From: Catellatospora tritici
GTDB lineage: Bacteria; Actinomycetota; Actinomycetes; Mycobacteriales; Micromonosporaceae
DNA: 64,000 nt
Reading direction: 5' to 3'
Assembly (NCBI RefSeq): GCF_019083965.1
Contig: NZ_JAHRCY010000003.1
Span: 537,368 to 601,367 of the forward strand
Part shown: positions 8,552 to 21,341 of the stretch, in pieces
Layout: every line of letters starts with the position of its first letter
Numbering within the stretch: the first letter of the stretch is position 1
Position numbers and translations under genes: made by a program
The notes under the pieces: generated by a model
Told to the model about the DNA's origin: nothing
Databases searched by the model: none
The model's input: only the letters and a program-made list of their open reading frames with translations

Positions 8552-9115
8552 ATGGCTGTGGCCACCACGAACGACCTCAAGAACGGCATGGTGCTCAACC
8601 TCGACAAGGAGCTCTGGGCTGTCGTCGAGTTCCAGCACGTGAAGCCTGGCAAGGGTCCGGCGTTCGTGCGCACGACGCTCAAGCACGTGCTCACCGGCAA
8701 GGTCGTAGACAAGACCTTCAACGCGGGTACCAAGGTCGAGACCGCCAACGTCGACAAGCGTGAGATGCAGTACCTGTACCCCGACGGCGAGGACTTCGTC
8801 TTCATGGACCTGGACACCTACGACCAGATCCACGTCCCGGGCGAGACCGTCGGCGACGGCGTGAACTTCCTCCTGCCGGAGGCTCGGGTCATCGTCGCCA
8901 CCCACGAGGGCGTCCCGCTGTACGTCGAACTGCCGACCAGCGTCATCGTCGAGGTCACCTACACCGAGCCGGGCCTGCAGGGCGACCGCTCCACCGGCGG
9001 CAACAAGCCCGCCACGATCGAGACCGGCGCCACCGTGCAGGTGCCGCTGTTCATCACCACCGGTGAGAAGATCAAGGTCGACACCCGGGACAGCCGCTAC
9101 CTGGGCCGGGCCTGA
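8552..9115 (+). CDS. efp: Elongation factor P
   Basis: Relieves ribosome stalling at polyproline stretches by binding next to the P-site tRNA. The 187-residue protein has the normal three-domain length. The tip loop of domain I reads [12 protein letters not shown] with Lys34 within PGKGP. This palindromic PGKGP loop is the actinobacterial subtype reported to work without lysylation or hydroxylation of the tip Lys, and no modification enzyme gene is seen nearby. The C-terminal [17 protein letters not shown] segment is the conserved EF-P signature. ATG 8552 is preceded by GGGAG. nusB follows after 30 nt. Confidence 0.97.
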   Translation: MAVATTNDLKNGMVLNLDKELWAVVEFQHVKPGKGPAFVRTTLKHVLTGKVVDKTFNAGTKVETANVDKREMQYLYPDGEDFVFMDLDTYDQIHVPGETVGDGVNFLLPEARVIVATHEGVPLYVELPTSVIVEVTYTEPGLQGDRSTGGNKPATIETGATVQVPLFITTGEKIKVDTRDSRYLGRA

Positions 9116-9145
9116 TGTCCCCTGCGACCCATCGGGGGATGAGTC

Positions 9146-9586
9146 GTGGCTGAGGCACCGAAGGCGCAGATGCCCGCCCGGCGCAAGGCGCGCAAGCGGG
9201 CCCTCGACGTCCTGTACGAGGCCGACCTGCGGGATCTGCCGATCCCGCGGGTACTGTCGGCCTACCTGGAGCGGATGGAGAGCCCCCGACCGGAGCACCT
9301 GCCCTACGCGGTGTCCCTGGTCGAGGGCGTGGACCGCAACCTGGACCACATCGACGAGACGATCGCCACGTTCGCGGAGGGGTGGACGATCGACCGGATG
9401 CCGGTGGTCGACCGCAACCTGGCCCGCATCAGCGTGTACGAGCTGCTCTACGTCGACGAGATCGACGACCCGGTGGCCATCACCGAGGCGGTCGAGCTGG
9501 CCAAGGAGCTGTCCACCGATGACTCCCCGCGCTTCCTCAACGGCCTGCTGGGCCGGATCGCCGACTACGCGCCGCGAAAGCACTAG
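9146..9586 (+). CDS. nusB: Transcription antitermination factor NusB
   Basis: RNA-binding all-helical factor that joins NusE (ribosomal protein S10) on boxA RNA during rRNA antitermination. The 146-residue protein begins MAEAPKAQMPARRKARKRALDVLYEADLR, with the Arg-rich RNA-binding N-terminus, and ends with the typical AVELAKELSTDDSPRFLNGLLGRIA. GTG 9146 follows GGGGGATGAG. It lies 30 nt after efp and is followed by a strong terminator, so efp-nusB is probably one transcript. Confidence 0.96.
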   Translation: MAEAPKAQMPARRKARKRALDVLYEADLRDLPIPRVLSAYLERMESPRPEHLPYAVSLVEGVDRNLDHIDETIATFAEGWTIDRMPVVDRNLARISVYELLYVDEIDDPVAITEAVELAKELSTDDSPRFLNGLLGRIADYAPRKH

Positions 9587-9690
9587 TCGCCAGCGTCGCC
9601 CGCGGTAGCGGCCGCTCGGTGGTATCCGCAGCGCAGCGGAGGATGCCGCCGATTAAGGCCGCGGGAGCGGCGAGCATGTCGCAGGACGCG

Positions 9691-9730
9691 AAAGCGGCCG
9701 TCCCCCACGGTGGGGGACGGCCGCTTTCTT
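9691..9730. terminator. Intrinsic terminator between nusB and bldD
   Basis: A perfect 17-bp stem (9691-9707 with 9711-9727) and a 3-nt loop, bounded by AAA on one side and TTT plus CTT on the other, placed between the convergent ends of nusB and bldD and able to serve both. The preceding 9590-9690 stretch is G/C-rich and appears non-coding, with fragments such as GCAGCGGAGGATGCCGCC but no gene. Confidence 0.85.
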
Positions 9731-9741
9731 GTCCGCTCAGG

Positions 9742-10233
9742 TCAGCTGCCGGCGAAGAACGCCCGCGGGTCGGCCACGAGCACCCCGTGGTCGGCCAGGC
9801 GCTCGATCAGCTCGCTGGGGGTGCAGTCGTAGAACACCGCCAGCGCCTGCAGATCGACGGCGCGGATGGACAGCACCCGGCCGTTGTAGTCGCCGCGCTG
9901 CTGCTGGATGGCGCGGGCGTACCGCGCCACCGAGGCGAGGTCCTCCTTGGCCTGGTCGTACAGCCGCTCCAGGTCGAGGACGATCTTGCTGGTGGCCTCC
10001 TGGCGCGGCGCCGGACCGTCGGGCAGCAGCTCGCCGACCGGCACGCGGTAGAAGTCGGCCAGCTCGGCCAGACGGGACACCGTTACGGCGCGGTCGCCAC
10101 GCTCGTACGAACCGACGACGACGGCCTTCCAGCGCCCGTTCGACTTCTCCTCGACCCCCTGCAGCGACAGACCCTGCTGCTGCCGGATCGAGCGCAGACG
10201 CGCCCCGAGGGACTTGGCGTAATCAGACGGCAT
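9742..10233 (-). CDS. bldD: Developmental master regulator BldD (c-di-GMP-responsive)
   Basis: A 163-residue DNA-binding repressor. The N-terminal XRE-type helix-turn-helix (about residues 8-70, including SLQGVEEKSNGRWKAVVVGS) binds operators of developmental genes. The C-terminal domain (about 80-163) holds the c-di-GMP signature R113-G-D115, eight residues, R124-x-x-D127, exactly as in characterised Streptomyces BldD, where tetrameric c-di-GMP drives dimerisation and repression of sporulation genes. ATG 10233 has GGGAG upstream. It is divergent from pyrR and separated from nusB by a terminator, the same context as in Streptomyces. Its presence implies a life cycle with aerial growth or sporulation. 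Confidence 0.97.
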   Translation of the reverse strand: MPSDYAKSLGARLRSIRQQQGLSLQGVEEKSNGRWKAVVVGSYERGDRAVTVSRLAELADFYRVPVGELLPDGPAPRQEATSKIVLDLERLYDQAKEDLASVARYARAIQQQRGDYNGRVLSIRAVDLQALAVFYDCTPSELIERLADHGVLVADPRAFFAGS

Positions 10234-10507
10234 TCCGACACTCCCAGCTGTGGGCCGGGGTGGTTTCCCCAGCGATCGCTACGCAGCGTGACGGTACGGC
10301 GGTAACGTCGCGTTGGTCAAGTGCTGGCTGCCTACTAGTTGAGACAACCTCATCCGAAAAGTCTGATCAACTAAGCTGATCAGCCAGGGTGACCGGTGTG
10401 AGCTGCGGCTCGTTACGCACCCTGCGTCGGGTTCCGTACCCCACGCTGCTAAGTTTACTGAGATGACGGTCCGCGATCTCGGTCGCGTAACCGTTGACCT
10501 CGACATC
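10234..10507. promoter_or_regulatory. bldD-pyrR divergent intergenic region with nested inverted repeats
   Basis: About 315 bp separate bldD from pyrR and must hold both promoters. Visible structure: TAGTTGA (10336-10342) with TCAACTA (10367-10373), and CTGATCA (10363-10369) with TGATCAG (10377-10383), nested around 10336-10383. TGACCGGTGTGA near 10390 is one base short in spacing of a BldD-type TNAC-N5-GTNA operator. A TTGACC at 10494-10499 has no convincing partner -10. No open frame here looks coding. Confidence 0.4.
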
Positions 10508-10542
10508 CTTTAACGACCCGTCCAGTGAGGCGGGGAAGGAGG
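10508..10542 (+). promoter_or_regulatory. PyrR-binding RNA element overlapping the pyrR ribosome-binding site
   Basis: The leader contains a CCCG/CGGG stem (10517-10520 with 10531-10534) closing a loop TCCAGTGAGG (10521-10530). This is the conserved PyrR-recognition loop, typically TCCAGAGAGG, seen in Gram-positive pyr mRNAs. The stem abuts AAGGAGG (10536-10542), the pyrR Shine-Dalgarno. No terminator hairpin follows, so regulation is expected to be translational, as shown for Mycobacterium: PyrR with UMP holds the stem and hides the ribosome-binding site. Confidence 0.8.
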
Positions 10543-10548
10543 TCTGCC

Positions 10549-11157
10549 TTGGCGCGCCCAACGACAGACGAGTCGTCCGCTCCACTGCAGCAGGTGCCCG
10601 TGCAGGCACCCTCGAAGATCGTTCTCGCTGCCGCCGACGTGCAGCGGGTCGTGGACCGCATCGCCCACCAGATCCTGGAGAAGACCCAGGGCGCGGGCGA
10701 CGTGGTCCTGCTCGGCATCGCCACGCGCGGGGTGCCCATCGCCCGCCGCCTGGCCGAGCGCATCCGCGCGTTCGAGGGCCGCGAGATTCCCGTCGGCACG
10801 CTCGACATCACCCTTTACCGCGACGATCTGCGCCGCAACTCCATTCGTGCGGTGGGTCGCACCGAGGAGCCGCCCGGCGGCGTCGACGGCCGTCGGGTCG
10901 TCCTCGTCGACGACGTGCTCTTCTCCGGGCGCACCATCCGCGCCGCGCTCGACGCGCTCAGTGACCTGGGCCGCCCCGCCGCCGTGCAGTTGGCCGTGCT
11001 GGTCGACCGCGGCCACCGGCAGCTGCCCATCCGGGCCGACTACGTCGGCAAGAACATCCCGACCGCCCTGTCCGAGCAGGTCAAGGTGCGGTTGCAGGAG
11101 ATCGACGGCAGCGACGAGGTCGTACTGACCGCCGGGGTAAAGGACAAGCAGGCATGA
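10549..11157 (+). CDS. pyrR: Bifunctional pyr operon regulator PyrR / uracil phosphoribosyltransferase
   Basis: UMP-responsive RNA-binding regulator with uracil phosphoribosyltransferase activity; 202 residues. The PRPP-binding motif [19 protein letters not shown] and [14 protein letters not shown] are present. The TTG at 10549 is preferred because AAGGAGG lies 6 nt upstream; the alternative GTG at 10525 would fall inside the regulatory hairpin. Its stop overlaps the pyrB start (ATGA). First gene of the pyrimidine operon and most likely its own regulator. Confidence 0.94.
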   Translation: MARPTTDESSAPLQQVPVQAPSKIVLAAADVQRVVDRIAHQILEKTQGAGDVVLLGIATRGVPIARRLAERIRAFEGREIPVGTLDITLYRDDLRRNSIRAVGRTEEPPGGVDGRRVVLVDDVLFSGRTIRAALDALSDLGRPAAVQLAVLVDRGHRQLPIRADYVGKNIPTALSEQVKVRLQEIDGSDEVVLTAGVKDKQA

Positions 11158-12062
11158 AGCACCTCCTCTCCGCCGCCGACCTGGACGCGGCCACCGCGAC
11201 CGAGATCCTCGACATCACCACCGAGATGGCCAGCGTCTCCGGCCGCGAGATCAAGAAGCTGCCGACGCTGCGCGGCCGCACCGTGGTCAACCTCTTCTAC
11301 GAGGACTCCACCCGCACCCGGATCTCGTTCGAGGCAGCGGCCAAGCGACTGAGCGCCGACGTGATCAATTTCTCGGCCAAGGGCTCCAGCGTGACCAAGG
11401 GCGAGAGCCTCAAGGACACCGCCTGGACGCTGCAGGCCATGGGCGCCGACGCCGTGGTCATCCGCCACCCGGCCTCCGGCGCCCCGCACCGGCTCGCGGG
11501 CTGGGTCAGCGGCAGCGTGCTCAACGCCGGGGACGGCACGCACGAGCACCCGACGCAGGCGCTGCTGGACGCGTACACGATGCGCGCGCGGATGGGCCGC
11601 CTGGACGGGCTGCACGTGGCGATCGTCGGCGATGTGCTGCACAGCCGGGTCGCCCGCTCCAACGTGCTGCTGCTCAACACCCTCGGTGCCAAGGTCACCC
11701 TGGTCGGGCCGCCGACGCTGGTGCCGACCGACCTGAGCAGCGCGGTGCAGGTCTCCTACGACCTGGACGCGGTGCTGCCGCAGGCCGACGTGGTGATGAT
11801 GCTGCGCGTGCAGCGCGAGCGCATGACCGACTCGTACTTCCCCTCGGCGCGGGAGTACTCGCGCCGCTACGGCCTGGACGGCGCGCGCCTGCGCCGGATG
11901 CCCTCGCACGCGATCGTGATGCACCCCGGCCCGATGAACCGGGGTATGGAGATCACGCCCGAGGTGGCCGACTCGCCCCGCTCCACCATCGTCGAACAGG
12001 TCACCAACGGCGTCTCCGTACGCATGGCCTGTCTCTATCTGCTGCTCGGAGGTCGTTCGTGA
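11154..12062 (+). CDS. pyrB: Aspartate carbamoyltransferase catalytic chain
   Basis: Condenses carbamoyl phosphate with aspartate, the first committed step of UMP synthesis. The 302-residue protein has the carbamoyl-phosphate loop STRTR at residues 52-56, the [14 protein letters not shown] mobile loop, the [14 protein letters not shown] motif and [11 protein letters not shown]. No pyrI regulatory subunit gene follows; as in other actinobacteria the next gene, pyrC, overlaps by 4 bp (GTGA). Start ATG 11154 overlaps the pyrR stop. Confidence 0.97.
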   Translation: MKHLLSAADLDAATATEILDITTEMASVSGREIKKLPTLRGRTVVNLFYEDSTRTRISFEAAAKRLSADVINFSAKGSSVTKGESLKDTAWTLQAMGADAVVIRHPASGAPHRLAGWVSGSVLNAGDGTHEHPTQALLDAYTMRARMGRLDGLHVAIVGDVLHSRVARSNVLLLNTLGAKVTLVGPPTLVPTDLSSAVQVSYDLDAVLPQADVVMMLRVQRERMTDSYFPSAREYSRRYGLDGARLRRMPSHAIVMHPGPMNRGMEITPEVADSPRSTIVEQVTNGVSVRMACLYLLLGGRS

Positions 12063-13366
12063 GTGTCGTGGTGATCAAGGGTGCCCGCATCCTCGGGGGT
12101 GACCCGGTCGACCTGGTGCTGCGCGACGGCGTGATCGCCGAGCTCGGCACCGGCCTGTCGGCCGACGGCGCGACCGTGGTCGACGCCGCCGGCCTGGTGG
12201 CCCTGCCGGGGCTGGTCGACCTGCACACCCACCTGCGTGAGCCGGGCCGCGAGGACGCCGAGACGGTGCACACCGGCTCGCGCGCCGCCGCCCTGGGCGG
12301 CTACACCGCCGTCTGCGCCATGGCCAACACCTCGCCGGTCGCCGACACCGCCGGTGTGGTCGAGCAGGTCTACCGACTGGGCCAGGAGGCCGGGCTGGTC
12401 GACGTGCAGCCCATCGGCGCGGTCACCATCGGCCTGGCCGGGGAGCGCCTGGCCGAGCTCGGCGCGATGGCCGACTCCGCCGCCCGGGTGCGCATCTTCT
12501 CCGACGACGGCCACTGCGTGTCCGACCCGCGCCTGATGCGCCGGGCGCTGGAGTACGTCAAGGCGTTCGACGGCGTCATCGCCCAGCACGCCGAGGAGCC
12601 CCGGCTCACCGAGGGCGCCCAGATGCACGAGGGCGACGTCTCGGCCCGGCTCGGGCTGACCGGCTGGCCCGCCGTGGCCGAGGAGTCGATCATCGCCCGG
12701 GACGTGCTGCTGGCCGAGCACGTCGGCGCCCGCCTGCATGTGTGCCACGTCTCGACCGCGGGCAGCGTCGAGATCATCCGGGTCGCCAAGGCGCGCGGCG
12801 TTCGGGTCACCGCCGAGGTCACCCCGCACCACCTGCTGCTCACCCACGTCAAGGCCGAGTCCTACGACCCGGTGTACAAGGTGAACCCGCCGCTGCGCAC
12901 CGACGCCGACGTGGCCGCGCTGCGCGAGGGCCTGCGCGACGGGACCATCGACATCGTCGCCACCGACCACGCCCCGCACGCCGCCGAGGACAAGGAGTGC
13001 GAGTGGGCGTACGCGCGCCCCGGCATGCTCGGCCTCGAAACAGCCCTGCCCATCACGCTGGAGGCGTTGGGTGAGCAGAGCATCGGCACGCCGGCAGAGC
13101 CGGCGATGTGGGACCTGATCGCCGAGCGCATGTCCCGCGCCCCGGCGCGCATCGCCGGGCTCGACAACCACGGCCACGACCTGAAGGTCGGCGCGCCCGC
13201 GAACCTCACCCTGATCGACCCCACGGCGCGGTGGACGGTCGAAGAGACCGGGCTGGCCAGTCTCAGCCACAACACGCCGTACGCCGGGATGACCGTGCCC
13301 GGCCGCATCGTCGCCACCTTCCTGCGGGGCGTGCCGACCGTGCTCGACGGAAAGGTGCAGAAGTGA
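12059..13366 (+). CDS. pyrC: Dihydroorotase
   Basis: Zinc-dependent cyclisation of carbamoyl aspartate to dihydroorotate; 435 residues, class I. The metal-binding HTHLREPG (His56, His58) follows the LPGLVDLH strand; [13 protein letters not shown] and [11 protein letters not shown] complete the active-site pattern. GTG 12059 overlaps the pyrB stop by 4 bp, and the end overlaps the carA start by 4 bp. Here pyrC and carA are directly coupled, without the small PH-domain membrane protein gene found between them in Streptomyces. Confidence 0.97.
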   Translation: MSVVVIKGARILGGDPVDLVLRDGVIAELGTGLSADGATVVDAAGLVALPGLVDLHTHLREPGREDAETVHTGSRAAALGGYTAVCAMANTSPVADTAGVVEQVYRLGQEAGLVDVQPIGAVTIGLAGERLAELGAMADSAARVRIFSDDGHCVSDPRLMRRALEYVKAFDGVIAQHAEEPRLTEGAQMHEGDVSARLGLTGWPAVAEESIIARDVLLAEHVGARLHVCHVSTAGSVEIIRVAKARGVRVTAEVTPHHLLLTHVKAESYDPVYKVNPPLRTDADVAALREGLRDGTIDIVATDHAPHAAEDKECEWAYARPGMLGLETALPITLEALGEQSIGTPAEPAMWDLIAERMSRAPARIAGLDNHGHDLKVGAPANLTLIDPTARWTVEETGLASLSHNTPYAGMTVPGRIVATFLRGVPTVLDGKVQK

Positions 13367-14466
13367 CCGAAGCAATCTTGGTCCTGGAGGACGGGCGGAC
13401 GTTCCGGGGCGAGGCGTACGGCGCCGTCGGCGAGACGTTCGGCGAGGCCGTCTTCACCACCGGCATGACCGGCTACCAGGAGACGCTCACCGACCCGTCG
13501 TACCACCGCCAGGTCGTGGTGCAGACCGCGCCGCACATCGGCAACACCGGTATCAACGACGAGGACGACGAGTCCGACCGCATCTGGGTCGCCGGCTACG
13601 TGGTCCGCGACCCCGCCCGGGTCCCGTCGAACTGGCGCAGCAAGATCGACCTCGGCACGAAGCTGGCGCAGGCCGGAGTGGTCGGCATCAGCGGCATCGA
13701 CACCCGGGCGCTGACCCGGCACCTGCGCGAGCGCGGCGCGATGCGCGTCGGCGTGTCCAGCACCGAGACCGACCCGCGGGCGCTGCTGGCGCGGGTGCTG
13801 GAGCAGCCGCAGATGTCCGGCGCGGACCTGTCCGCGCAGGTGACCACGCCGCGGACGTACACGGTCGACGCGGTCGGCACGCACCGGTACACGGTGGCCG
13901 CCCTGGACCTGGGCATCAAGCGCAACGTGCCGCGGCGGCTGGCCGTCCGCGGTGTCACCACGCACGTGATGCCCGCGAGCTCGACCATCGACGAGCTGCT
14001 CGCGGTCAGCCCCGACGCGGTCTTCTTCTCGCCCGGTCCGGGCGACCCGGCCACCGCCGACCACCCGATGGAGCTGGCGCAGGAGGTGATGCGGCGGCGC
14101 ATCCCGCTGTTCGGCATCTGCTTCGGCAGCCAGATCCTGGGCCGGGCGCTGGGCTTCGGCACGTACAAGCTGGGCTACGGCCACCGGGGCATCAACCAGC
14201 CGGTGATGGACCGCCTCACCGGCAAGGTCGAGGTGACCTCGCACAACCACGGCTTCGCGGTCGACGCGCCGCTGGAGGGCGTGGTGGAGACCGGGTTCGG
14301 CCGGGCCCAGGTCAGCCACGTGTGCCTGAACGACAACGTGGTGGAGGGTCTGCGGTGCCTGGACGTGCCCGCCTTCACCGTGCAGTACCACCCGGAAGCG
14401 GCAGCGGGGCCGCACGACGCGGACTACCTGTTCGACCGGTTCGCTGAGCTGATTGAGGGTAAGTGA
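13363..14466 (+). CDS. carA: Carbamoyl-phosphate synthase small (glutaminase) subunit
   Basis: Hydrolyses glutamine and feeds ammonia to CarB. The 367-residue protein has an N-terminal CarA domain ([22 protein letters not shown]) and a class I glutamine amidotransferase domain with nucleophile Cys253 in [15 protein letters not shown], and His343/Glu345 in QYHPEA. The residue after the nucleophile's Gly is Ser where enteric enzymes have His (GICLGHQ), a variation common in actinobacteria that leaves the triad intact. GTG 13363 overlaps pyrC; carB starts 1 nt after the stop. Carbamoyl phosphate made here also feeds ArgF. Confidence 0.97.
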   Translation: MTEAILVLEDGRTFRGEAYGAVGETFGEAVFTTGMTGYQETLTDPSYHRQVVVQTAPHIGNTGINDEDDESDRIWVAGYVVRDPARVPSNWRSKIDLGTKLAQAGVVGISGIDTRALTRHLRERGAMRVGVSSTETDPRALLARVLEQPQMSGADLSAQVTTPRTYTVDAVGTHRYTVAALDLGIKRNVPRRLAVRGVTTHVMPASSTIDELLAVSPDAVFFSPGPGDPATADHPMELAQEVMRRRIPLFGICFGSQILGRALGFGTYKLGYGHRGINQPVMDRLTGKVEVTSHNHGFAVDAPLEGVVETGFGRAQVSHVCLNDNVVEGLRCLDVPAFTVQYHPEAAAGPHDADYLFDRFAELIEGK

Positions 14467-14467
14467 G

Positions 14468-17824
<3,357 letters not shown>

Positions 17825-17840
17825 CGGCCTTGATCAGCGG

Positions 17841-17897
17841 AGTTGCCGGGCAATCGGGGGTATTCGGCCCTGCCGAGTGCCCGATTGCCCGGCAACT
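17841..17897. repeat. Palindromic element B, copy 2 (upstream of pyrD)
   Basis: Arms at 17841-17858 and 17880-17897 are perfect 18-bp inverted repeats and share the GTTGCCGGGCAATCG core and ACTTGANCGATCT tail with 558-618. The centre differs in sequence but keeps the 25-nt length and partial self-pairing (TTCGGC with GCCGAG). It lies in the 97-bp carB-pyrD gap; pyrD may be read through or have its own promoter. Confidence 0.85.
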
Positions 17898-17921
17898 TGA
17901 CCGATCTTGGAGGGCGGGGGC

Positions 17922-18935
17922 GTGACGGTGTTCGAGAAGGTGGCTCGGCCGGTGCTGTTCCGGCTGGGCGGCGGGGACGCCGAGCACGCGCACGAGTGGA
18001 CGCTGCGCCGCCTGGCGGCGCTGTCCGGGCGTCCGACGCTGTTGGCCGCGCTGCGGCGGCGCTACGCCACGGCGGCGCCGGTCGAGGCGTTCGGGGTGCG
18101 CTTCCCGAACCCGGTGGGCCTGGCGGCCGGAATGGACAAGAACGGGGTGGCGCTGCGCGCCTGGCCCGCGCTCGGTTTCGGCTTCGTCGAGGTCGGCACG
18201 GTCACCGCGCACGCCCAGCCCGGCAACGACCGGCCGCGCCTGTTCCGGCTGCCGTCCAGCCAGGCGGTCATCAACCGGATGGGCTTCAACAACGAGGGCG
18301 CGCACGCGCTGGCCAAGCGGCTGGCCCAACTGGGCCCGCTGGGCGTGCCGCTGGGCATCTCGCTGGGCAAGTCCAAGGTGACCCCGCTGGAGGACGCCGT
18401 GGCCGACTACCGGGCGTCGTACGACGCGCTGCGCGACTTCGGCGACTACTTCGCGGTCAACGTCTCCTCGCCCAACACCCCGGGCCTGCGCAGCCTGCAG
18501 GACAAGGATTCGCTCGACGCGATCCTGGCGGCGCTGAGCGGTCCCAAGCCGGTGCTCGTGAAGATCGCCCCGGACCTGACCGAGCAGGCGATCGCCGAGC
18601 TGCTGGAGGTGTGCCTGGCACGGGGGGTGGCCGGTCTGATCGCGACCAACACGACCCTCAGCCGCGACGGCGTGGCCGCCGCCGACCAGGGCACCGCCGG
18701 GCAGGCCGGTGGGCTGTCGGGCGCGCCGCTGACCGAGCGGGCGCACAAGGTGGTGTCGTTCGTGCACACCGAGACGGCCGGGCAGTTGCCCATCGTCGGT
18801 GTGGGCGGGCTGATGACGCCCGACGACGTGACGCGCATGTTCGACGCGGGCGCGAGCCTGGTGCAGCTCTACACGGGGTTCATCTATCACGGCCCGGCCC
18901 TGGTCCGCGCCGCCGCGAGGCGGGCCGCCCGGTGA
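17922..18935 (+). CDS. pyrD: Dihydroorotate dehydrogenase (quinone), class 2
   Basis: Membrane-associated FMN enzyme oxidising dihydroorotate to orotate with electrons to the quinone pool. The 337-residue protein has the class 2 N-terminal extension (residues 1-45, amphipathic), then [30 protein letters not shown] and RMGFNNEGA, the catalytic Ser in NVSSPNTPG, and the FMN phosphate site [13 protein letters not shown] 17922 follows GGAGGGCGGGG. The stop overlaps the bioA start by 4 bp. Confidence 0.96.
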   Translation: MTVFEKVARPVLFRLGGGDAEHAHEWTLRRLAALSGRPTLLAALRRRYATAAPVEAFGVRFPNPVGLAAGMDKNGVALRAWPALGFGFVEVGTVTAHAQPGNDRPRLFRLPSSQAVINRMGFNNEGAHALAKRLAQLGPLGVPLGISLGKSKVTPLEDAVADYRASYDALRDFGDYFAVNVSSPNTPGLRSLQDKDSLDAILAALSGPKPVLVKIAPDLTEQAIAELLEVCLARGVAGLIATNTTLSRDGVAAADQGTAGQAGGLSGAPLTERAHKVVSFVHTETAGQLPIVGVGGLMTPDDVTRMFDAGASLVQLYTGFIYHGPALVRAAARRAAR

Positions 18936-20266
18936 CGGCGACGAACGTCAAGAAGGGCACCTTCCTCGGCGCGGAGCGAGTGGAGGGTGTCCTTCCTTTC
19001 ACTCAGGACGAGTTGCTGGCGCTGGACCGGGCGCACGTGTGGCACCCGTACGGTCCGATGCCGGGCACGCGTGACCCGCTGGTCGTCGACAGCGCCGAGG
19101 GCGTGCGGCTGCGGCTGGCCGACGGGCGGGAGCTGGTCGACGGGATGTCGAGCTGGTGGGCGGCGATCCACGGGTACCGGCACCCGGTGCTCGACGCGGC
19201 CGTCACCGACCAGCTGGGCCGGATGAGCCACGTGATGTTCGGCGGGCTCACCCACGAACCGGCGGTGCGGCTGGCCCGGACCCTGGTCGACATCACGCCG
19301 GACGGGCTGGAGCACGTGTTCCTGGCCGACTCCGGTTCGGTCAGCGTCGAGGTCGCCGTCAAGATGTGCCTGCAGTACCAGGTGTCGCGCGGGCGCCCGC
19401 AGAAGCGGCGACTGGCGACCTGGCGCGGCGGCTACCACGGCGACACGTGGCATCCGATGAGCGTGTGCGACCCGGAGGGCGGCATGCACAGCCTGTGGGG
19501 CGACGTGCTGCCCCGGCAGGTGTTCGTCGGCGTCCCGCCGGTGGAGTTCGACCCGTCCTATGTGGCCGAGCTGGACGCTGCCCTGTCGGCGCACGCGCAC
19601 GAACTGGCCGCGGTGATCGTGGAGCCGCTGGTGCAGGGCGCGGGTGGGATGCGTTTCCACCATCCGGGTTACCTGCGTGAGCTGCGGCGGCTGTGCGACG
19701 AGCACGACGTGCTGCTGGTCTTCGACGAGATCGCGACCGGCTTCGGGCGTACGGGGAAGCTGTTCGCGGCCGACCACGCCGGAGTGACCCCGGACGTGAT
19801 GTGTGTCGGGAAGGCGCTCACAGGCGGATATCTGACACTCGCGGCCGCACTGTGCACCTCGGAGGTGGCGCGCGGCATCTCCACCGGCACGGTGCCGGTG
19901 CTGGCGCACGGGCCCACGTTCATGGGCAATCCGCTGGCCTGCGCGGTCGCCAACGCCTCGATCGAGCTGCTGCTGGCGGGCGACTGGCGGGCCGAGGTGG
20001 CCCGGATCGAGGCGGGACTGCGCGCGGGGCTGGCCCCGGTGGCGGACCTGCCCGGCGTGGTCGATGTACGCGTGCTCGGCGCGATCGGCGTGGTGCGGCT
20101 GGACCACGAGGTGGACCTCGCGGCGGCCACGGCCGCGGTGGTGGCCCACGGCGTGTGGCTGCGCCCGTTCCGGGACCTGATCTACACCATGCCGCCGTTC
20201 GTCAGCTCCGATGCGGACGTCGCGGCGATCACCAGGGCGATGGCGGCCGCGGCCGCCGCCGCGTGA
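18932..20266 (+). CDS. bioA: Adenosylmethionine-8-amino-7-oxononanoate aminotransferase
   Basis: PLP enzyme of biotin synthesis that transfers the amino group of S-adenosylmethionine to KAPA, giving DAPA. 444 residues; [52 protein letters not shown] and the catalytic Lys294 in [15 protein letters not shown] are BioA-specific rather than general class III transaminase motifs. The GTG at 18932 overlaps the pyrD stop, and pyrF follows 19 nt downstream, so a biotin gene lies inside the pyrimidine operon with no bioF, bioD or bioB near. The first 20 residues are poorly conserved, so a later start is possible. Confidence 0.93.
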   Translation: MTATNVKKGTFLGAERVEGVLPFTQDELLALDRAHVWHPYGPMPGTRDPLVVDSAEGVRLRLADGRELVDGMSSWWAAIHGYRHPVLDAAVTDQLGRMSHVMFGGLTHEPAVRLARTLVDITPDGLEHVFLADSGSVSVEVAVKMCLQYQVSRGRPQKRRLATWRGGYHGDTWHPMSVCDPEGGMHSLWGDVLPRQVFVGVPPVEFDPSYVAELDAALSAHAHELAAVIVEPLVQGAGGMRFHHPGYLRELRRLCDEHDVLLVFDEIATGFGRTGKLFAADHAGVTPDVMCVGKALTGGYLTLAAALCTSEVARGISTGTVPVLAHGPTFMGNPLACAVANASIELLLAGDWRAEVARIEAGLRAGLAPVADLPGVVDVRVLGAIGVVRLDHEVDLAAATAAVVAHGVWLRPFRDLIYTMPPFVSSDADVAAITRAMAAAAAAA

Positions 20267-20285
20267 ACAGGCAGGAGTGAACGTG

Positions 20286-21131
20286 ATGGAGCCGTTCGGC
20301 GCCCGGCTGCGGGCAGCGATGGACGAGCACGGACCGCTGTGCGTGGGTGTGGACCCGCACGCCTCGTTGCTCAGGCAGTGGGGGCTCGGCGACGACGTGG
20401 CGGGTGTCGCCTCGTTCTGCGCCACGGTGGTCGACGCGTTGGCCGGTCGGGTCGCCGTGGTCAAGCCGCAGTCGGCCTTTTTCGAGCGATTCGGGGCCCG
20501 TGGGGCTGAGATTCTTGAGTCAACTATCCGACAGTTTCGGGAGGCCGGAACCCTTGTGCTTCTCGACGCGAAGCGTGGGGACATCGGCTCGACGGTCGCG
20601 GCGTACGCCGACGCGTACCTCAATCCATCGAACCCCATGTATGTCGACGCGATCACCGCGAGTCCGTTCCTGGGTCTCGGATCGCTCGCACCGATGTTCG
20701 AGTCGGCGGCCGCGCACGGCGGTGGCGTGTTCGTTCTCGCGCTGACGTCCAACCCGGAGGGTCCCTCCGTGCAGCACGCTCGCAACATCGACGGCCGTAC
20801 CGTCGCGCAGACGATCATCGACGAGATTTCCCAGCTCAACGGTGGTGCCCAGCCGATGGGTAGCATCGGTGTCGTGGTCGGGGCGACCATCGGCGAGACC
20901 GGTCACGACCTGTCGAAGCTGGGCGGCCCGATCCTCGTTCCGGGGCTTGGGGCGCAGGGCGGTACCCCCGATGATCTTCGTTCGATCTTCGCCGACAACC
21001 TCGGTTCGGTGCTCCCGTCGTACTCCCGGGAAGTGCTCGGCGCGGGACCGTCGACGCAGGCGCTGCGCGACGCGGCATCCCGGGCGCTCGATGCCTGCGT
21101 GGCCGCATTGGGACATCAGGGCCGCTCGTGA
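20286..21131 (+). CDS. pyrF: Orotidine 5'-phosphate decarboxylase (type 2, mycobacterial subfamily)
   Basis: Decarboxylates OMP to UMP. 281 residues, longer than the 230-residue enteric enzyme and typical of the actinobacterial subfamily. LCVGVDPH at the N-terminus and the catalytic LLDAKRGDIGSTV with Lys96 are clear; the phosphate loop is LVPGLGAQGGTPDD. ATG 20286 is chosen with AGGAG at 20273-20277, 8 nt upstream; GTG 20283 is almost as good. Last gene of the pyr group. Base composition dips slightly around 20460-20560. Confidence 0.95.
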   Translation: MEPFGARLRAAMDEHGPLCVGVDPHASLLRQWGLGDDVAGVASFCATVVDALAGRVAVVKPQSAFFERFGARGAEILESTIRQFREAGTLVLLDAKRGDIGSTVAAYADAYLNPSNPMYVDAITASPFLGLGSLAPMFESAAAHGGGVFVLALTSNPEGPSVQHARNIDGRTVAQTIIDEISQLNGGAQPMGSIGVVVGATIGETGHDLSKLGGPILVPGLGAQGGTPDDLRSIFADNLGSVLPSYSREVLGAGPSTQALRDAASRALDACVAALGHQGRS

Positions 21132-21157
21132 CCTTTCCGTGATCATGCGCGGTGACG

Positions 21158-21341
21158 TTGCCGAAAACGCCTCCGACCGCTAGGTTTCCCGGCGCTGGGC
21201 TGATCTGCCTGCGTGGCTGTGGCCACGCATGCGTTTCACCTGCGACGCGGGTGTCATGCGAACTTTCCGGTGGGAGGTGCGCGTGTCACCACACACGTCG
21301 GCGATCCCGTCGACGTGAGGAAGAGGACCTGAGGAGAACTG
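21158..21341 (+). promoter_or_regulatory. Promoter and structured leader of mihF
   Basis: TTGCCG (21158-21163), a 17-nt spacer and TAGGTT (21181-21186) form a good housekeeping-sigma promoter. The ~150-nt leader contains an 8-bp hairpin (TGCGTGGC 21210-21217 with GCCACGCA 21222-21229) and ends in GAGGAGA before the start codon. Confidence 0.6.

Noticed and set aside
10390..10405. BldD operator upstream of bldD (TGACCGGTGTGAG)
   Set aside because: Resembles TNAC-N5-GTNA but the spacing is four instead of five; not strong enough to report as a site.
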